From contig CM043963.1 in assembly GCA_014529385.2 (NCBI GenBank), positions 101,164,912-101,228,911 of the forward strand: 64,000 nucleotides of DNA, written 5' to 3'. The position numbers and the translations under genes were made by a program. Shown here one piece after another: positions 1-12,455 of the stretch (its first letter is position 1; every line of letters begins with the position of its first letter). The stretch comes from Adiantum capillus-veneris (taxonomy: Eukaryota; Streptophyta; Polypodiopsida; Polypodiales; Pteridaceae). The notes under the pieces were generated by a model. It did no database searches and was not told the origin of the DNA. It worked only from the letters and a program-made list of their open reading frames with translations.

Positions 1-2330
1 CAAGCACTATTGATAGCCATTTAATTGCTACTTGAAACCACCTAGTCAAAGCTAGAAACCATATGTCACATTGCCAGAAACCACCTTGTCATAGAACTAC
101 CAATCATCTACTCAGTACAACAAACCACATATTGACAGCTAGAAACCTATCAACAGGCAGTACATACTTAGTGCTAGAAACCATAAACAAGTCAAGCACT
201 ACCAGAAAACACTCGTACAAACCTGTCAAGGATTACGAAGAAACACCTACTCGGTGCTAGAAACCCGGTTTTCCAATCACCAAAGCACAACAAAGCTACA
301 AAGCACTAGAGAACTGCTAGAAACCTGTCAAGAAAATCTAGAAATCTCTCAAGAACTACTAATAACCTTCCACCAAGCAGTGCTCAAAAACTAGAATCTA
401 CCGCTAGAAACCTCCCAAGCACTATTGATAACCATTAAATTGCTACTTGAAACAACCTAGTCAAAGGGAGAAACCATATGTCACATTGCTAGAAACCACT
501 TGTCATAGAACTACCAATTATCTTACCATTGCAACAAACCACATAGCCACAGCTAGAAACCTATTAAAAAGTAGTACAAACCTACCAATAACTACTAGAA
601 AGCACCTACTTAGTGCCAAAAACCAGAAACAAGTCAAGCACTACCAAGAAAAATTCGTAAAACTTGTCAAGGATTACTAAGAAACACCTAGTCAATGCTA
701 GAAACCCGGTAGTCCAATTACCAAAGCACAACATTGCTACAAGGCACTAGAGAACTGCTAGAAACTTAGCAAGAATTTCTAGGAACCTCCCAAGCACTAT
801 TGATAACCATCTTATCGCTACTTGAAACCACCTTTGTCAAAGTTAAAAACCATGTGTCACATTGCTAGAAACCACCTTGTCAAAGCTAGAAACCACCTAC
901 TTGAAACCACCTTGTCAAAGCTAGAAACCACCTACTTGAAACCACCTAGTCAAAGCTAAAAACCACCTACTTGAAACCACCTAGTCAAAGCTAGAAACCA
1001 TGTGTCACATTGCTAGAAACCACCTTGTCAAAGCTAGAAACCACCTAGTCAAAGCTAGAAACCATGTGTCACATTGCTAGAAACCACCTTGTCAAAGAAC
1101 TACCAATCATCTACTCAGTGCAACAAACCAAATAGTTGAAGCTAGAAACCTATCAACAAGTAGTACAAACCTCCCAATAACTATTAGAAAGCACCTACTT
1201 AGTGCTAGAAACTAGAAACAATTCAAGCACTACACCAGGAAACACTCGTACAAACCTATCAAGCATTACTAAGAAACGCCTACCCAGTGCTAGAAACTTG
1301 ACGATCCAATCACAAAAGCACATTAGTGTTACAAAGCACTAGAGAACTACTAGAAACCTGTCAAGAAAAGCTCTTAACCTCTCAAGAACTGCTAATAACA
1401 TTCCAAGCAGTGCTCAAAAACTAGAATCTATCGCTAGAAACCTCGCAACCACTATTGATAACCATTTGATTGCTACTTGAAACCACCTAGTCAAAGTGAG
1501 AAACCATATGTCACATTGCTAGAAACCACCTTGTCATAGAACTACCAATCATCTACCTAGTGCAACAAACCGCATAGTCGCAACTAGAAACCTGTCAAAA
1601 AGCAGTACAAACCTCCCAATAACTACTAGAAAGCACCTACTTAGTGCTAGAAACCAGAAACAAGTCAACCACTACCAACAAACACTCGCACAAACCTGTC
1701 AAGTATTACTAAGAAACACCTACGCAGTGCTAGAAACCTGGTAGTCCTATCACCAAAGCACAATAGTGCTACAAAGCACTAGAGAACTATTAGAAACCTA
1801 ACAAGAAAAGCTAGAAACCTCTCAAGAACTGCTAATAACCTTCCAAGTAGTGCTATAAAACTAGAATCTTTTGTTATAAACCTCCCAAGCACTAATGATA
1901 ACCATTTGATTGCTACTTGAAACCATCTAATCAAAGTTAGAAACCATATTTCAAATTGCTAGAAACCACCTTCTCATAGAACTACCTACTTAGTGCAACA
2001 AACCACATAGTTGTAGCTAGAAACCTCAATAAACAGTACAAACCTCCCAATAACTACTAGAAAGCCCCTACTTACTGCTAGAAACCAGAAACAAGTCAAG
2101 CACTACCAACAAACACTTGTACAAACCTGTCAAGGATTATTGCGAAACACGGACTTAGTGCTAGAAACCAGGTAGTCCAATCACCAAAGCACTAAAGAAC
2201 TGCTAGAAACTTGACAAGAAAAGCTAGAAACCTCCAAAGATTTGGTGATTGGAATTATTACTAGAAACATTACTAACAAACACCTATTCAGTGCTAGAAT
2301 AGAAACCAATCAACTTGGAAGAAAAGTGGT
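1..2330. repeat. Satellite block with higher-order repeat units
   Basis: The block is built from short degenerate monomers of the form GCTAGAAACC plus an AT-rich spacer. Monomers are arranged in larger units that restart with a CAAGCACTATTGATAACCAT-like sequence near positions 1, 416, 791, 1446 and 1886, so units are roughly 375-655 bp. The unit from 791 is longer because a sub-repeat, CTTGAAACCACC plus TTGTCAAAGCTAGAAACCAC, is amplified between about 820 and 1100. Small ORFs of 65-77 aa in this block are by-products of the repeat and have no recognisable domain. The left edge lies outside the window. Confidence 0.9.
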
Positions 2331-2516
2331 GTACAGTTATAGTACTAAGGACTAATCAAAACAATGTTAGACAGAAGTTGAGCCATGCTATATACAATTA
2401 AGCAGAGTATGAAAGTACCACAACAATAGATCAACACCATAGTGGTGTGCAAGACAGCCAGCACTAAGACAATAACAATAATGTAATAAATTGATGTTTG
2501 ACGTAAATGTTTCTTT

Positions 2517-3009
2517 CTATGCGCTTATGGAAAACATCATTTTTTCACAGAAAGACCCTTGTTTCAGTAGTCCAGAAGTGTAAAAAACGTCTTTCATTTC
2601 ATGGGTAAGGGTGCTCCTACGCTGCTGTCTTTGGCATGTTGCCAATGGCAATGAGCCATCCTCTTCTTCCAGCCTCATGCGATATTCAGCTGAGTAGAAA
2701 TTTCTCTTGTAGACTCCCAAAACTCTAGAAGCTCTTGCAATGTTTACCTCCTTTGATTCAGCGGGCCCATTTTTGTTCACTAGCATCAACATAGTTGATC
2801 TTTCCAAGAAAATCTCATATGAGGTTCTTGGTTGCTTCACAAATGCCAAGGTGTTTTGAATATTTGAGACAAGCACTGTTTGAACAACCTGCACAATCCC
2901 TTGAATCTGTAACTTCCTTCAAAAACGGATGTAGGAGGAGTTGATCAAACACGTCTTTTTTTATTGTGGAGTTTAGGCCCCTTGTGCCTATATCAAAACA
3001 ATGTACCAT
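2517..3009 (-). pseudogene. Unrecognised ORF pair, possible coding remnant
   Basis: Two overlapping minus-strand frames (2815-3009, then 2517-2894) read almost continuously if one frameshift near 2.85 kb is allowed. The second, 125 aa, has a helix-rich charged stretch with the motif RASRVLGVYKRNF followed by an acidic and a basic segment. This loosely resembles the N-terminal helix-turn-helix region of transposases. I do not recognise the family. No start context, splice sites or neighbouring exons could be established, so this may be a transposase relic or a chance frame. Confidence 0.25.
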
Positions 3010-3219
3010 TTCATTGAAAATCTTGCATCTTTTTTGCTCACTTATATCATTGTTTTTTGTAGAACAAAGTGGTTTATTTGGTTTGGCCTTCTCCTATTGT
3101 TTCCATTTATACTTAGTCTTGTATTTCCTTATGATGTCCCTTGTTCGATCTTTTCATGAGATGCATGGTAGTTCTTGCGATGGCTCTACACGAGATACTT
3201 CAGATTTCATTGTACCAGT

Positions 3220-3425
3220 TGTGCACACACTTCTAGACAGTTAGAAACTTATGCAGACACTTGTAAACGGTTGGTAGAATCTTCTTCATAGCACCAGCCT
3301 TGAGCTATGCAGACACTTGCAAATGGTTAGTAGCAGCTTCTTCAGCACTTGCCTCCAGCTATGCACACACTCGCACACACTTGCAGATGAAGAGCAGCAT
3401 CTTCTTCAGCATGCGCCTCTAGAGA
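3220..3425. repeat. Degenerate tandem repeat, about 66 bp unit
   Basis: About three diverged copies of a unit containing GCTATGCAGACACTTG, then a GGTTRGTAG-like core, then CTTCTTCA. The third copy has an extra CACACTCGCACACACTTG expansion. No coding role is apparent. Confidence 0.7.
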
Positions 3426-3519
3426 AATGAAGCTTTACTAAAGCTGAAGGAGAAGGAGCTACATTCAAGCCTGAATATCTTGTGATGCCATGTCTCTAGC
3501 AAAACAAACTAAGAGAGGC

Positions 3520-3522
<3 letters not shown>

Positions 3523-3553
<31 letters not shown>

Positions 3554-3576
3554 CACACATAGAGAGAGAGAGAGAG
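3523..3576. repeat. (AC)n-(AG)n microsatellite
   Basis: About 28 bp of AC repeats are followed by a 10-bp spacer and about 16 bp of AG repeats. Confidence 0.95.
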
Positions 3577-3597
3577 GGAGACGAGTTTTTGCTCTAT

Positions 3598-3714
3598 GGG
3601 CTCCAATCATTTTGTGGTTCACTACCCACTTTCTGGGTCGTTACACACTACCCAAGAACATGGACTCCAATCATTTTGTGGTTCACTACCCATGTTCCTG
3701 GGTCGTTACACATT
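3598..3714. repeat. Two-copy direct repeat, 63 bp
   Basis: The string CTCCAATCATTTTGTGGTTC and the following 30 bases occur twice in tandem, at about 3600 and 3663. The copies differ at a few positions around ACTTTCTGGG versus ATGTTCCTGGG. Confidence 0.85.
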
Positions 3715-3739
3715 CATTTTTGTAACCTTTTTTTTTTTT

Positions 3740-5112
3740 AAATGTTCTCTTAACAAATGTAGTTTTTCAGTGCTAGAAACCTATGTCCGTGATAGTGAGT
3801 TTCAGTCCACCCTACCATGCATCCACCTTGCTACCTTCCTTACATTGTTCCACCACCTTCCCAATAGTATGTGTTATGTCATCATCATCCCTTCTACGAC
3901 TTTTGTCAACATGTCGACCGTCGCATTCACTTTTGTTATCATGCCTACCATTACTTGCACTACTCCTAATGTTTACGGTCTTAGGGTAGACTGAATCTAT
4001 CGTATGATCCATCCATAGACTCACACACATACGCATATATAAACTCGTAGTCTTTGGGGTACCCCATCTGGTAAACTTATGGATCAAAACATGGCCAAGC
4101 ACGACATATTTCTCCAAGAGCCCCTAAGTATGACATCTTTTTCCAAGATTCCTCACTTTGCATCTGTTGAAAATAGCCTAGAGATAAATTTGGGTGCTAC
4201 CCTTGAGAAGAAAGTCCTGCAATCAGGAGAGAGGCCATCATAACGTGCAAAACATAAACTCATGTATTTTGTTCTATCAGAAAAGTTTGAATCAGTGTTT
4301 TGGATTTTTAACATGTTCTATTAGATCTCGACAATTTTATTAAGAGTGACTTATTTTTATTCCATTTTACATGATTAAACATACCATTTTAAAGTCATTT
4401 TAAAATGATATCTCCTAGATGAGCCTTTGTGACCATCACCTAGAGAGAGGTGGCAATATACAAATGGTTTTTTTAAACAAGGTTTTGGCTTGAAAAATGC
4501 AAATGGATTACCCTACGGATGTTTTCTACGGAGATGCTCCAACCAAGAGCCATGCTTCAATGCTTAAGCTTGCCATATCCTTCTTCTTCATTACTATGCT
4601 ATTATGTATGCTAGCAACAAGAGTATGATAAGTGAGGAACTAATTCTTTCTCCTACGAAATGTTTCTTCTTCCTCTTCCCTACCCTCATTCCCTGCTAGC
4701 TCTCTCCACCTTCGAAGGTGTTTGAGGTCTTGGGACTGAGGCTTGGGATAGTTAAAGCTTTCTTCAAGTTTATGTTATGTTTGTGGTGCATGAAGCCTTC
4801 CATCTTCATGGCATCACCTAGGTCACAAGGAACACAAAGACTGTATTGTAACAAGTCTCTCTTTATGGGAGAAATCATAATACAAATGCCTATTGGAGGG
4901 GGGACCGGCTCCACATAAATCCGGTCCTCAATTGTTGTCATGTTCTCTAAACTCTCTCTCTTGCAAAAGTATTGTCTATGCCAAGTTAACTAATTGCTAT
5001 GATTATGTTGCTATCTTCAATTATGTCTACCCGCTTTGCTCACAAAATCATTTCTTGAAAGTACTCTCATTAAATTCGCTATTCTCAAATTGAATAGGCA
5101 AATTCCATTACA
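3740..5112. other. No gene recognised
   Basis: AT-rich sequence with only short ORFs of 101 aa or less on either strand. None has a recognisable domain, low-complexity bias or splice context. It separates the small repeats from the Penelope-like element. Confidence 0.5.
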
Positions 5113-5165
5113 GTGTGTGTGTGTGTGCGTGCGTGCGCGCGCGCACGTGCGTGTGCGCACACGCA

Positions 5166-5178
<13 letters not shown>
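5113..5178. repeat. (GT)n/(GC)n microsatellite
   Basis: An alternating purine-pyrimidine tract (GT, GCGT and GCGC steps) that runs directly into the first pseudo-LTR copy. Such a tract could adopt Z-DNA. It is one of four GT-rich tracts bordering the repeats of the Penelope-like element. Confidence 0.9.
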
Positions 5179-5942
<764 letters not shown>

Positions 5943-5963
5943 CCCTCGCCCATCCCAGAGGAA

Positions 5964-6001
5964 AGGTCCACTTGGTGGGCGATAGGCCACCAAGTGGTCC
6001 T
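5964..6001. other. Near-perfect inverted repeat (hairpin)
   Basis: GGTCCACTTGGTGG is followed about 8 bases later by CCACCAAGTGGTCC. The 14-bp arms have one mismatch. It sits between the RT 3' end and the (GT)n tract. It could be a structured 3' end recognised by the reverse transcriptase, but no catalytic hammerhead core was found beside it. Confidence 0.8.
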
Positions 6002-7887
6002 ATCCCTCACCAAAATCTTAATAAGTAATGATATATCAATCCTAATTTTGGGAAATTGGTTATTTTTTAGAAAATGCACAATATGACGAGTGATTCTATT
6101 TGGACCGAAACTGTTTTTTTCAAACATGCTAATAAGACGTAATAGATCAGTGAATGCTAACAATGTTTTTGATGCATTGTAAATGATAGGAAGTACTTGT
6201 GATACACAAACCTTTTCAGCCATCCGTTTTAATATGTTACTATGTGCATGTATAAAGTTCACATAATCCCCTGGTAACACCTCTTTTTTCTAATATGTGA
6301 ATGTTTCAAAATCACCAATAAAGGGATGAACCAACTTTATAGTGGTACTTAAGTATGAAGTAATGTGGTTGTAGTAAGTGGGCTTGATATTGACAATATC
6401 AAGTGGGTAAATAGAAAAGGGGTCCTCATTTGATAGAGGTCTATTATGGTTAAAACACCTCAATATGAATCGATTATTAATGAAGAGAAGATCATCCATG
6501 TATCTCCATGAGTATAGAAATACATGCAACATGTCATTTCTTTGAAGCCTTGATAACTTTATGATATATTCTAATTCAAACCATGCAAGATAGAGATTAC
6601 ACCATAAAGGGAAACAAGCATATCCCATTGGGATTCCTTGTTTTTGATAAACGATGCATTCTCCTACTTTAGATACACAATTATCTAATAAAAAATGGTT
6701 CAAAGTGATGAAAAATTCAAATGACCAAGTAATCTCTTTATGTTTTTTTGTGAAAACACTACTTTTATGAGATTTTTTAATCCCTTTATGACCCATTCCA
6801 TGAAGTAGTTTAATGATGTGTTCAAGTGTGTCAACCAATCCATTATTGTCATAGTGTGGTATTGCTTCACAGCAGGCTTTTATATCAAATGTATAAGCTG
6901 AGAATATTTTATCTAGAATGTTTATCAAAAAATCATATTGATTATGGATAATCCAGTAACTATTAGTATTAACTCTCGAAAAGATTTTTAATTTTGTATG
7001 TAAGTTTTCACAATATTCACCAAGGCCAATGTTTACCACTTTGAGAATAAATGCCATAATGTTAGTTAAAGGAGAAAAAATACAATCATGGGCATTGGTT
7101 ATCCATCTAAATTCCTCCTTGTGAATCTTGTAATTTCCCATGAGATATGGAAGACTAAGCTTAGAAGGTAGTAATAATTCATTCATCGAAGAGAATTGCA
7201 TAACCTCCTTAGTGATTTCACATTCATTTCTATGAGATAATTGAAACTCACCAGATGAAAGTCTTTTGTAAGAGGCTAAGCGTGCTAGCTTTTTCCAAAT
7301 AAAAATGGGTGTCTGAGATGATTTATCCAAGCCACAAACAAATAAGTGTTCTAGTAGAAACTCAATTTCGTTCATCAGATCTGGGTCTTTAAACCAGGAT
7401 AATTGATTGACCCTATGTGATGGGAATTTAATCTTAAAAAATTCATCAATTTTTCTAGAGATAATATTGTGTTGTATAATAGAGTTGTCTATACCCAAGA
7501 TATTACAAATGTTAGACCAACCAATAATCAGTTCTTTTGTTACCTTGACAGGGTCTAAAGGAACCACAAGAATATGATTAAGTTCTTTCCTAAATAAGCC
7601 TTTTAGCATGGCATGTCTGCCAATACCAATGTCAGTTGTAATAACATGTATTCCAAAGGGTTCAATATTATTTTTGAATTTAGCAAACCTATTCAGGGAC
7701 ATACATGAACATTCAAGGGATAAGTCAAAGGGGATAGCAAAAGTACTAAATGGTTTATATAAAATATTATTTAAATTTCTAGTGTATTTCCACCTGAATT
7801 TAATATTGAGGTATGTTAAAGTTCTAGGTATACCAATAAAATTCAAGACATCTTGGTAGAAAACAGAAGGTTCTATGAAATCCATAA
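5990..7887 (-). pseudogene. Penelope-like reverse transcriptase (degenerate)
   Basis: A 531-codon frame (7885 to 6290) carries RT palm motifs. A K-I-H-K segment lies near residue 252. Motif A is FDIKACCEAIPHYD (about 333-346), motif B is GIPMGYACFPLWCN (417-430), and motif C is RYMDDLL (461-467) with the YxDD aspartates intact. The IPH after motif A and the GxPMG...N form of motif B match Penelope-like RTs rather than LTR or LINE RTs. The frame meets TAG at 6290-6292 but stays open in the same register for about 95 more codons, likely the thumb, before a (CA)n tract. No GIY-YIG motif follows. The 5' end joins the upstream frame (to 8390) through a frameshift at about 7885-7900. Enzymatic activity is unlikely. 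Confidence 0.72.
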
Positions 7888-8390
7888 ATTTTATTACAAA
7901 AAACTATATGTATGAATCTTCCTTTTGACACATAGTTTCTCGTCATCTGTTTAAGTGAATTAGCTTTAGTAAGGATAGTTTGAACATGTTCCTCATTGAT
8001 GAACTCCAAAGTTTTTGATGTATCACCAATATCTTCCGCACCTCGAAATTGTCGAGGTTTCTTATGTGTAGTAGAAGATGAACTTCCCAATGTATGTAGA
8101 ATCTTCTTCATGGGTTCTTTGCCTTTTATCGGTTTGAGGATATTTTCAATGGTATTGCCAATGGGTGTGTTGGCAAGTCTGGGTAGTAGAGGGTTTCCTA
8201 GAGAATATAATACTAGCCCGCTAGCAGCTTCCAACATATGTTCATGGAAGTGATAATATAGTATAATAGCATGTCGTACTTCCAGAGGTAACGTTGCCAC
8301 CCATGCTATAAAGGCATACACTTGTGCAAGGCCAGATGTGAAGGGAAAGAACTTTTCAGGTTTAATAGAAGCAGGAGAACCACATACCAT
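7824..8390 (-). pseudogene. N-terminal part of the Penelope-like ORF
   Basis: A 188-codon minus-strand frame overlaps the 5' end of the RT frame in another register. It is most simply the N-terminal extension of the same polyprotein, separated by one indel. It contains a short KPEKF motif, then TLPLEVRHA, a hydrophobic segment, and a basic region before the junction. No named domain is recognised. The KPEKF-LPLE order recurs in the frame at 8903-9175, which suggests an internal duplication or a second broken copy. Confidence 0.5.
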
Positions 8391-8549
8391 AATAAATTTA
8401 TAAAGGCATACACTTCAAAATCTGGCCTTTATAGCACATACCTTTTCTTTATAATCTGGCCTTTATAATCTGCCCCTCTTAGATTTTGTAAACCTGAAAA
8501 AAAATTTAACACATACCATAATAAATGGTCAACTCATAGTATAGAAGCA

Positions 8550-9447
8550 TTACAGGTTAGAATTAGGGTCAAGTTTTTTGCAAGCACATTTGACAAAGGG
8601 TCTATATGTGTTCCAACAATTTCTAAGAAACTTCTTTGTATCTTTGACCCGGCCTGCAAGGGATAGTCCTTTGGTTCTTGCCACCAAAGAAGAATTAGAC
8701 CACTTGTTTGATTCTACAAGAGCTAAGGAAATCTGTTGAAGTTCAAAGGATAAATTAGTAGATAACACGTTTTTAGCTTGTAATATCGTGGTTCTGCACT
8801 ATTCCACCACCTCTATAGGAATATACAGAGCAAGGCTAAAGAATTGATTGATAATGGAGCACAATGGTTGATAAGCTCAAAATTCCGTAGTTGGTTGTCA
8901 AGTCAAATAGAATCTAACTCAACTTGTCTAGGAGGAATAAAAGGGACAACACCAAAAAAATTATGTGAAATAAACTTTTCAGGTTTAAGAGAAACAGGAG
9001 AACCTGATAGTGGAGATAAGGCCTCTTGTTCTTGTGGATCAAGGAGATCAAAGTCTAGTAGACGATTAATCACATTCTCAGAATGTTTGATTTCTAAAGG
9101 CAACACAGGGATGTTGTTGTTGATAAAATAAAGCTTGTTTACAATAGTGGGGAGAGAAGAAAAGTAGAAATCCAATCAGAGCTATCTTGAGTATGAATGA
9201 AAGGAACATTAAGTAAGAAATTCTCAAAAAGAGAAAGAAGGCTAGCAAGATCTTTCCTAGAGGATGCAAGGAGAGAAATCCAATCATTAACAGAAGCAAT
9301 GTTAAGTACAGATAAAGATCCACTAGAAAAGGCTTCAGATTCAAATTCTAAGAGCCTTTTATGGAACTCCGGTGCCTTGAAGCAAGAGAGAATACACTGT
9401 GTGGTACAAGGTGGAATAGGTATTCTTTGTTTGTTAGTATAGCCCAA
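8550..9447 (-). pseudogene. Broken upstream module of the Penelope-like element
   Basis: Three minus-strand frames (9139-9447, 8903-9175, 8550-8768) follow one another with small overlaps or gaps, as expected for one frame broken by indels. The middle one contains VLPLEIKHSENV and then SLKPEKFI, echoing the TLPLEVRHA and KPEKF motifs at 7.8-8.4 kb but in reverse order. The first is rich in Leu and Ser. No known domain is recognised. Nearby, CACATACCATAATAAA occurs twice (about 8381 and 8511), marking local duplication. Confidence 0.4.
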
Positions 9448-9908
9448 TTTTGTTAGTGAGGAAATCCATCCTACCTGCTATGATAGCACCCATATTAGTA
9501 GGCAATTAAGCACAGAATAGGTAGTTAACATAATTTAAATATACAGGATCACTCGACCAAGAGTGATAAGAAAAACAGTATGGTGTGTGTGTTTAGTATG
9601 AAAATCCCCTTTGATATACAAACTGTATAATTAAATTACATTAAATACCAACAAAGTACAAACAAAATTACAAAAACAATATGATAACCATCTTTATTAA
9701 TGAAGATCCAAATACAACAGTAAGGTAAAAAGGTTGTGGCGACGAATCCTGAGAGGAACAAGATTGAGGTTTATACCTGCCATCATACAACACAAATGCA
9801 TTAGAACATACTCTGACATTGTGGGAAGACAAGTACCATGCAACCTCAACCGCTTGTTATCGTTGTCAAGCCCCAAAAAAATTCTTTCCCACTATATGTC
9901 AATACATT

Positions 9909-10145
9909 TTATTCTAGATAATTTACATCTTTCTTGGCTAGTCGGCCAAGATATGGTCTAGTTCTAGATACTGGTATTTTATGATTAGTTACAAGGTACT
10001 CCAGTTCCAACTTTTCTCTTTCTAATTCCATTTTCCTATTGATGGTTGCCATCCTGGCTGGGTCTCGACATGTCTGCATCCTAGCTGTAAGTCTGTAGGT
10101 AATATCTATGGTACTAGCTTTTTCGTGAAATATACATCTATCCAT
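9909..10145 (-). pseudogene. Short coiled-coil-like ORF
   Basis: A 78-codon minus-strand frame with an alternating acidic/basic/leucine segment (NRKMELEREKLELEYL), as in a short coiled coil. It lies upstream of the other broken frames of the Penelope-like element and could be the start of its ORF. No homologue is recognised. Confidence 0.3.
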
Positions 10146-10149
10146 GAGA

Positions 10150-11300
10150 TATTGGTAATCATTATCATATGTTATAAAGGTAGACTTTGAATATAATCAA
10201 AATATAAGAATTTCGCACACATCATTCTCTATTTATGAGAGTAAATTTGAGTATGATATCCACCGCATATTCCTTTGCATCCTTTCTAATACAAGATTCT
10301 GGCATACATGTGTATCAAATTGTAGTTCAATAACAACTACCATAATTGTAAAAAGTCAGACAACACTTTGTTTGTATCTAGTACAATTTCTCAAAAAAGA
10401 CCATATATAAACCAAATGACTTTTAATGTTCAATACATTTCGGCATCTTCAATACCACCTATGTAAGAAAGAGATTCCCCATCAGCTTCCCCCCATTGTA
10501 TTATGCATTCCTCTGGATATGTTATCAAGTACTCTTTTTCATATAATGTACCAGAAGAAGGCCCAGGTCCTACAGCCCGAACCTCAGCCATATAACTGAA
10601 CATCTCTATAATCTATATAACTTTAATGCAAAGGTCAAGAGAACACTCAACCAAACAAATCTTTCATATTATGTGAGCTAGAATATGGTTCTATATAGTA
10701 AAAAACCGGACAGTGGTTTGTTTGTATTTACTACAAGATGTCAAAAAAATCCATACATCAATCATATGACCATTTAATGTTTTATGTTCAATCCACCTTG
10801 TTACTTATATGCAGGAAAAAAAACCGCTATCGGCTCTTCTTTTCATTATAGCTTCCCGTATGTTATATATGCAATGGGTGTAAAAAAGACCAGGTTTTAA
10901 ACCTCCGCATCAGTAAGACCTACACAACCTTTATGTCGCATACCCGTGATTTGAAAAACCAAAATACTCGTCCAAATTTTTGTTGTATTATTTTCAACGC
11001 TTTTACTTTATGTCATATTGTGTATATAATTATGCGATCTAGCCTCCTAACTGCGCTCGACCAATTGATATGCCATTTTTTACTATGTAATCCCATGTAG
11101 ACTGCCAGATGCTTTATATATCAAAAACCCTTCCTTTGATTATGAATCCACAAACAAGTATAGCACATATATTAAAACACTAAAAAACTCTATGCATATT
11201 GCTCCACTTATCTAATCCATGTATGTGCCAATACCATTTTCCTGATGTAAGTTTTACATTTCGTGCCAATTGAAAATTATAGAAAACAGTGGAATCACCT
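10150..11300. other. No gene recognised; inner 5' region of the Penelope-like element
   Basis: AT-rich sequence without a supported ORF on either strand. It lies between the coiled-coil-like frame and the internal (GT)n tract. Confidence 0.5.
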
Positions 11301-11303
11301 ATG

Positions 11304-11308
<5 letters not shown>

Positions 11309-11384
<76 letters not shown>

Positions 11385-11457
11385 GCGTGTGCGTGTGTGT
11401 GTGCGTGTGCGTGTGCGTGTGCGTGTGCGTGTGCGTGTGCGTGTGTGTGTGTGTGTG
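11309..11457. repeat. (GT)n-(GCGTGT)n microsatellite, 149 bp
   Basis: Pure GT for about 70 bp, then interspersed GCGTGT units. It lies on the inner side of pseudo-LTR copy 2. All six-frame ORFs here are Cys-Val or His-Thr artefacts. Confidence 0.97.
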
Positions 11458-11595
11458 AGATCATTTATTTACTGCATGCAGAATACGCCTCCAAACCTAC
11501 CTGTTGATTCGACATGGTAGTTATGCTCCGATATGGTTGTATCTGCAAATGGAGGTGATTTCCTTCCACGCCGAGACTCACACGTTATCTACACT

Positions 11596-12220
11596 CAGGT
11601 GTGTGTATGTATTCTCTTGCAGGCACGTGCATGTGAGAGATTAGGTAAGTAAGACAGATGTGCCAATATACTGCAACGCAGGGTTTATGAATGCAGAAAC
11701 ATCACGAGGAGGAGCAATTTAGATATGTTAAGCAGAGAAGAGTGCACCGATTAGCACTCGCCCACATACGGGTATCCTTTATTTCACATGAAATTTTTAG
11801 GTAAGGGCCTATTTCTAGCCATTCCACATGTGAAGTCCAATTTTAGGATTTCGGTGGTATTGCAAAGCACCCACCACATTTAATATTAGGTTTATTTATT
11901 CCAGCTAGTTACTTGAAAGTCTAGCCCACCATCCAAGATTAATCAAAACAATATATGAATTATAAAGCCAATATCCAAATCCAAAATTGTTTATTGAAAA
12001 GGTAGTCTTCATGCCATTTACAAGGTAGATGAAGCTTTGCAGTATGATAACTTTTTCTGAAGATACTATCTCCCACCCTGATACTTTTCTGATCATGCAT
12101 TGCTTAGCGGATTACCAGTGGGGCCGGTACTTCCCAAAGTAATTTTTGCTTGCATCTGCAATCATTATAGAGTTATATTATCTTATGATATATACATTCG
12201 TAATTATCATTAGAGTTATG
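11596..12220 (-). repeat. Pseudo-LTR copy 2 (5' copy relative to the RT)
   Basis: Direct-repeat partner of 5166-5844. It begins with the shared CAGGTGTGTGTATGTATTCT and ends at AATTATCATTAGAGTTAT before a short (GT)n tract. It carries the 22-base segment near 11746 that is absent from copy 1. Confidence 0.88.
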
Positions 12221-12329
12221 TGTGTGTGTGTGTGTGCACTCATTTGAATAATAGGGTCTGATTTTTATCAGGACACCCTGATGTAAGGTTTTGTTCTTCT
12301 GCTAAATCCTCAAGTGCAACTAATGTATT

Positions 12330-12421
<92 letters not shown>

Positions 12422-12455
12422 GTGTGTGCGTGTGTGTGTGCGTGTGTGTGTGTGT
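12221..12455. repeat. (GT)n tracts outside pseudo-LTR copy 2
   Basis: A short (GT)n at about 12221-12236, then 95 bp of other sequence, then a long tract at 12332-12455 with GCGTGT variants near its end. This repeats the pattern of GT tracts bordering every pseudo-LTR edge. Confidence 0.95.

Noticed and set aside
1..2330. CRISPR-like array
   Set aside because: Repeats and spacers are not of regular length, spacers are themselves repeated, and the sequence is eukaryotic satellite DNA.
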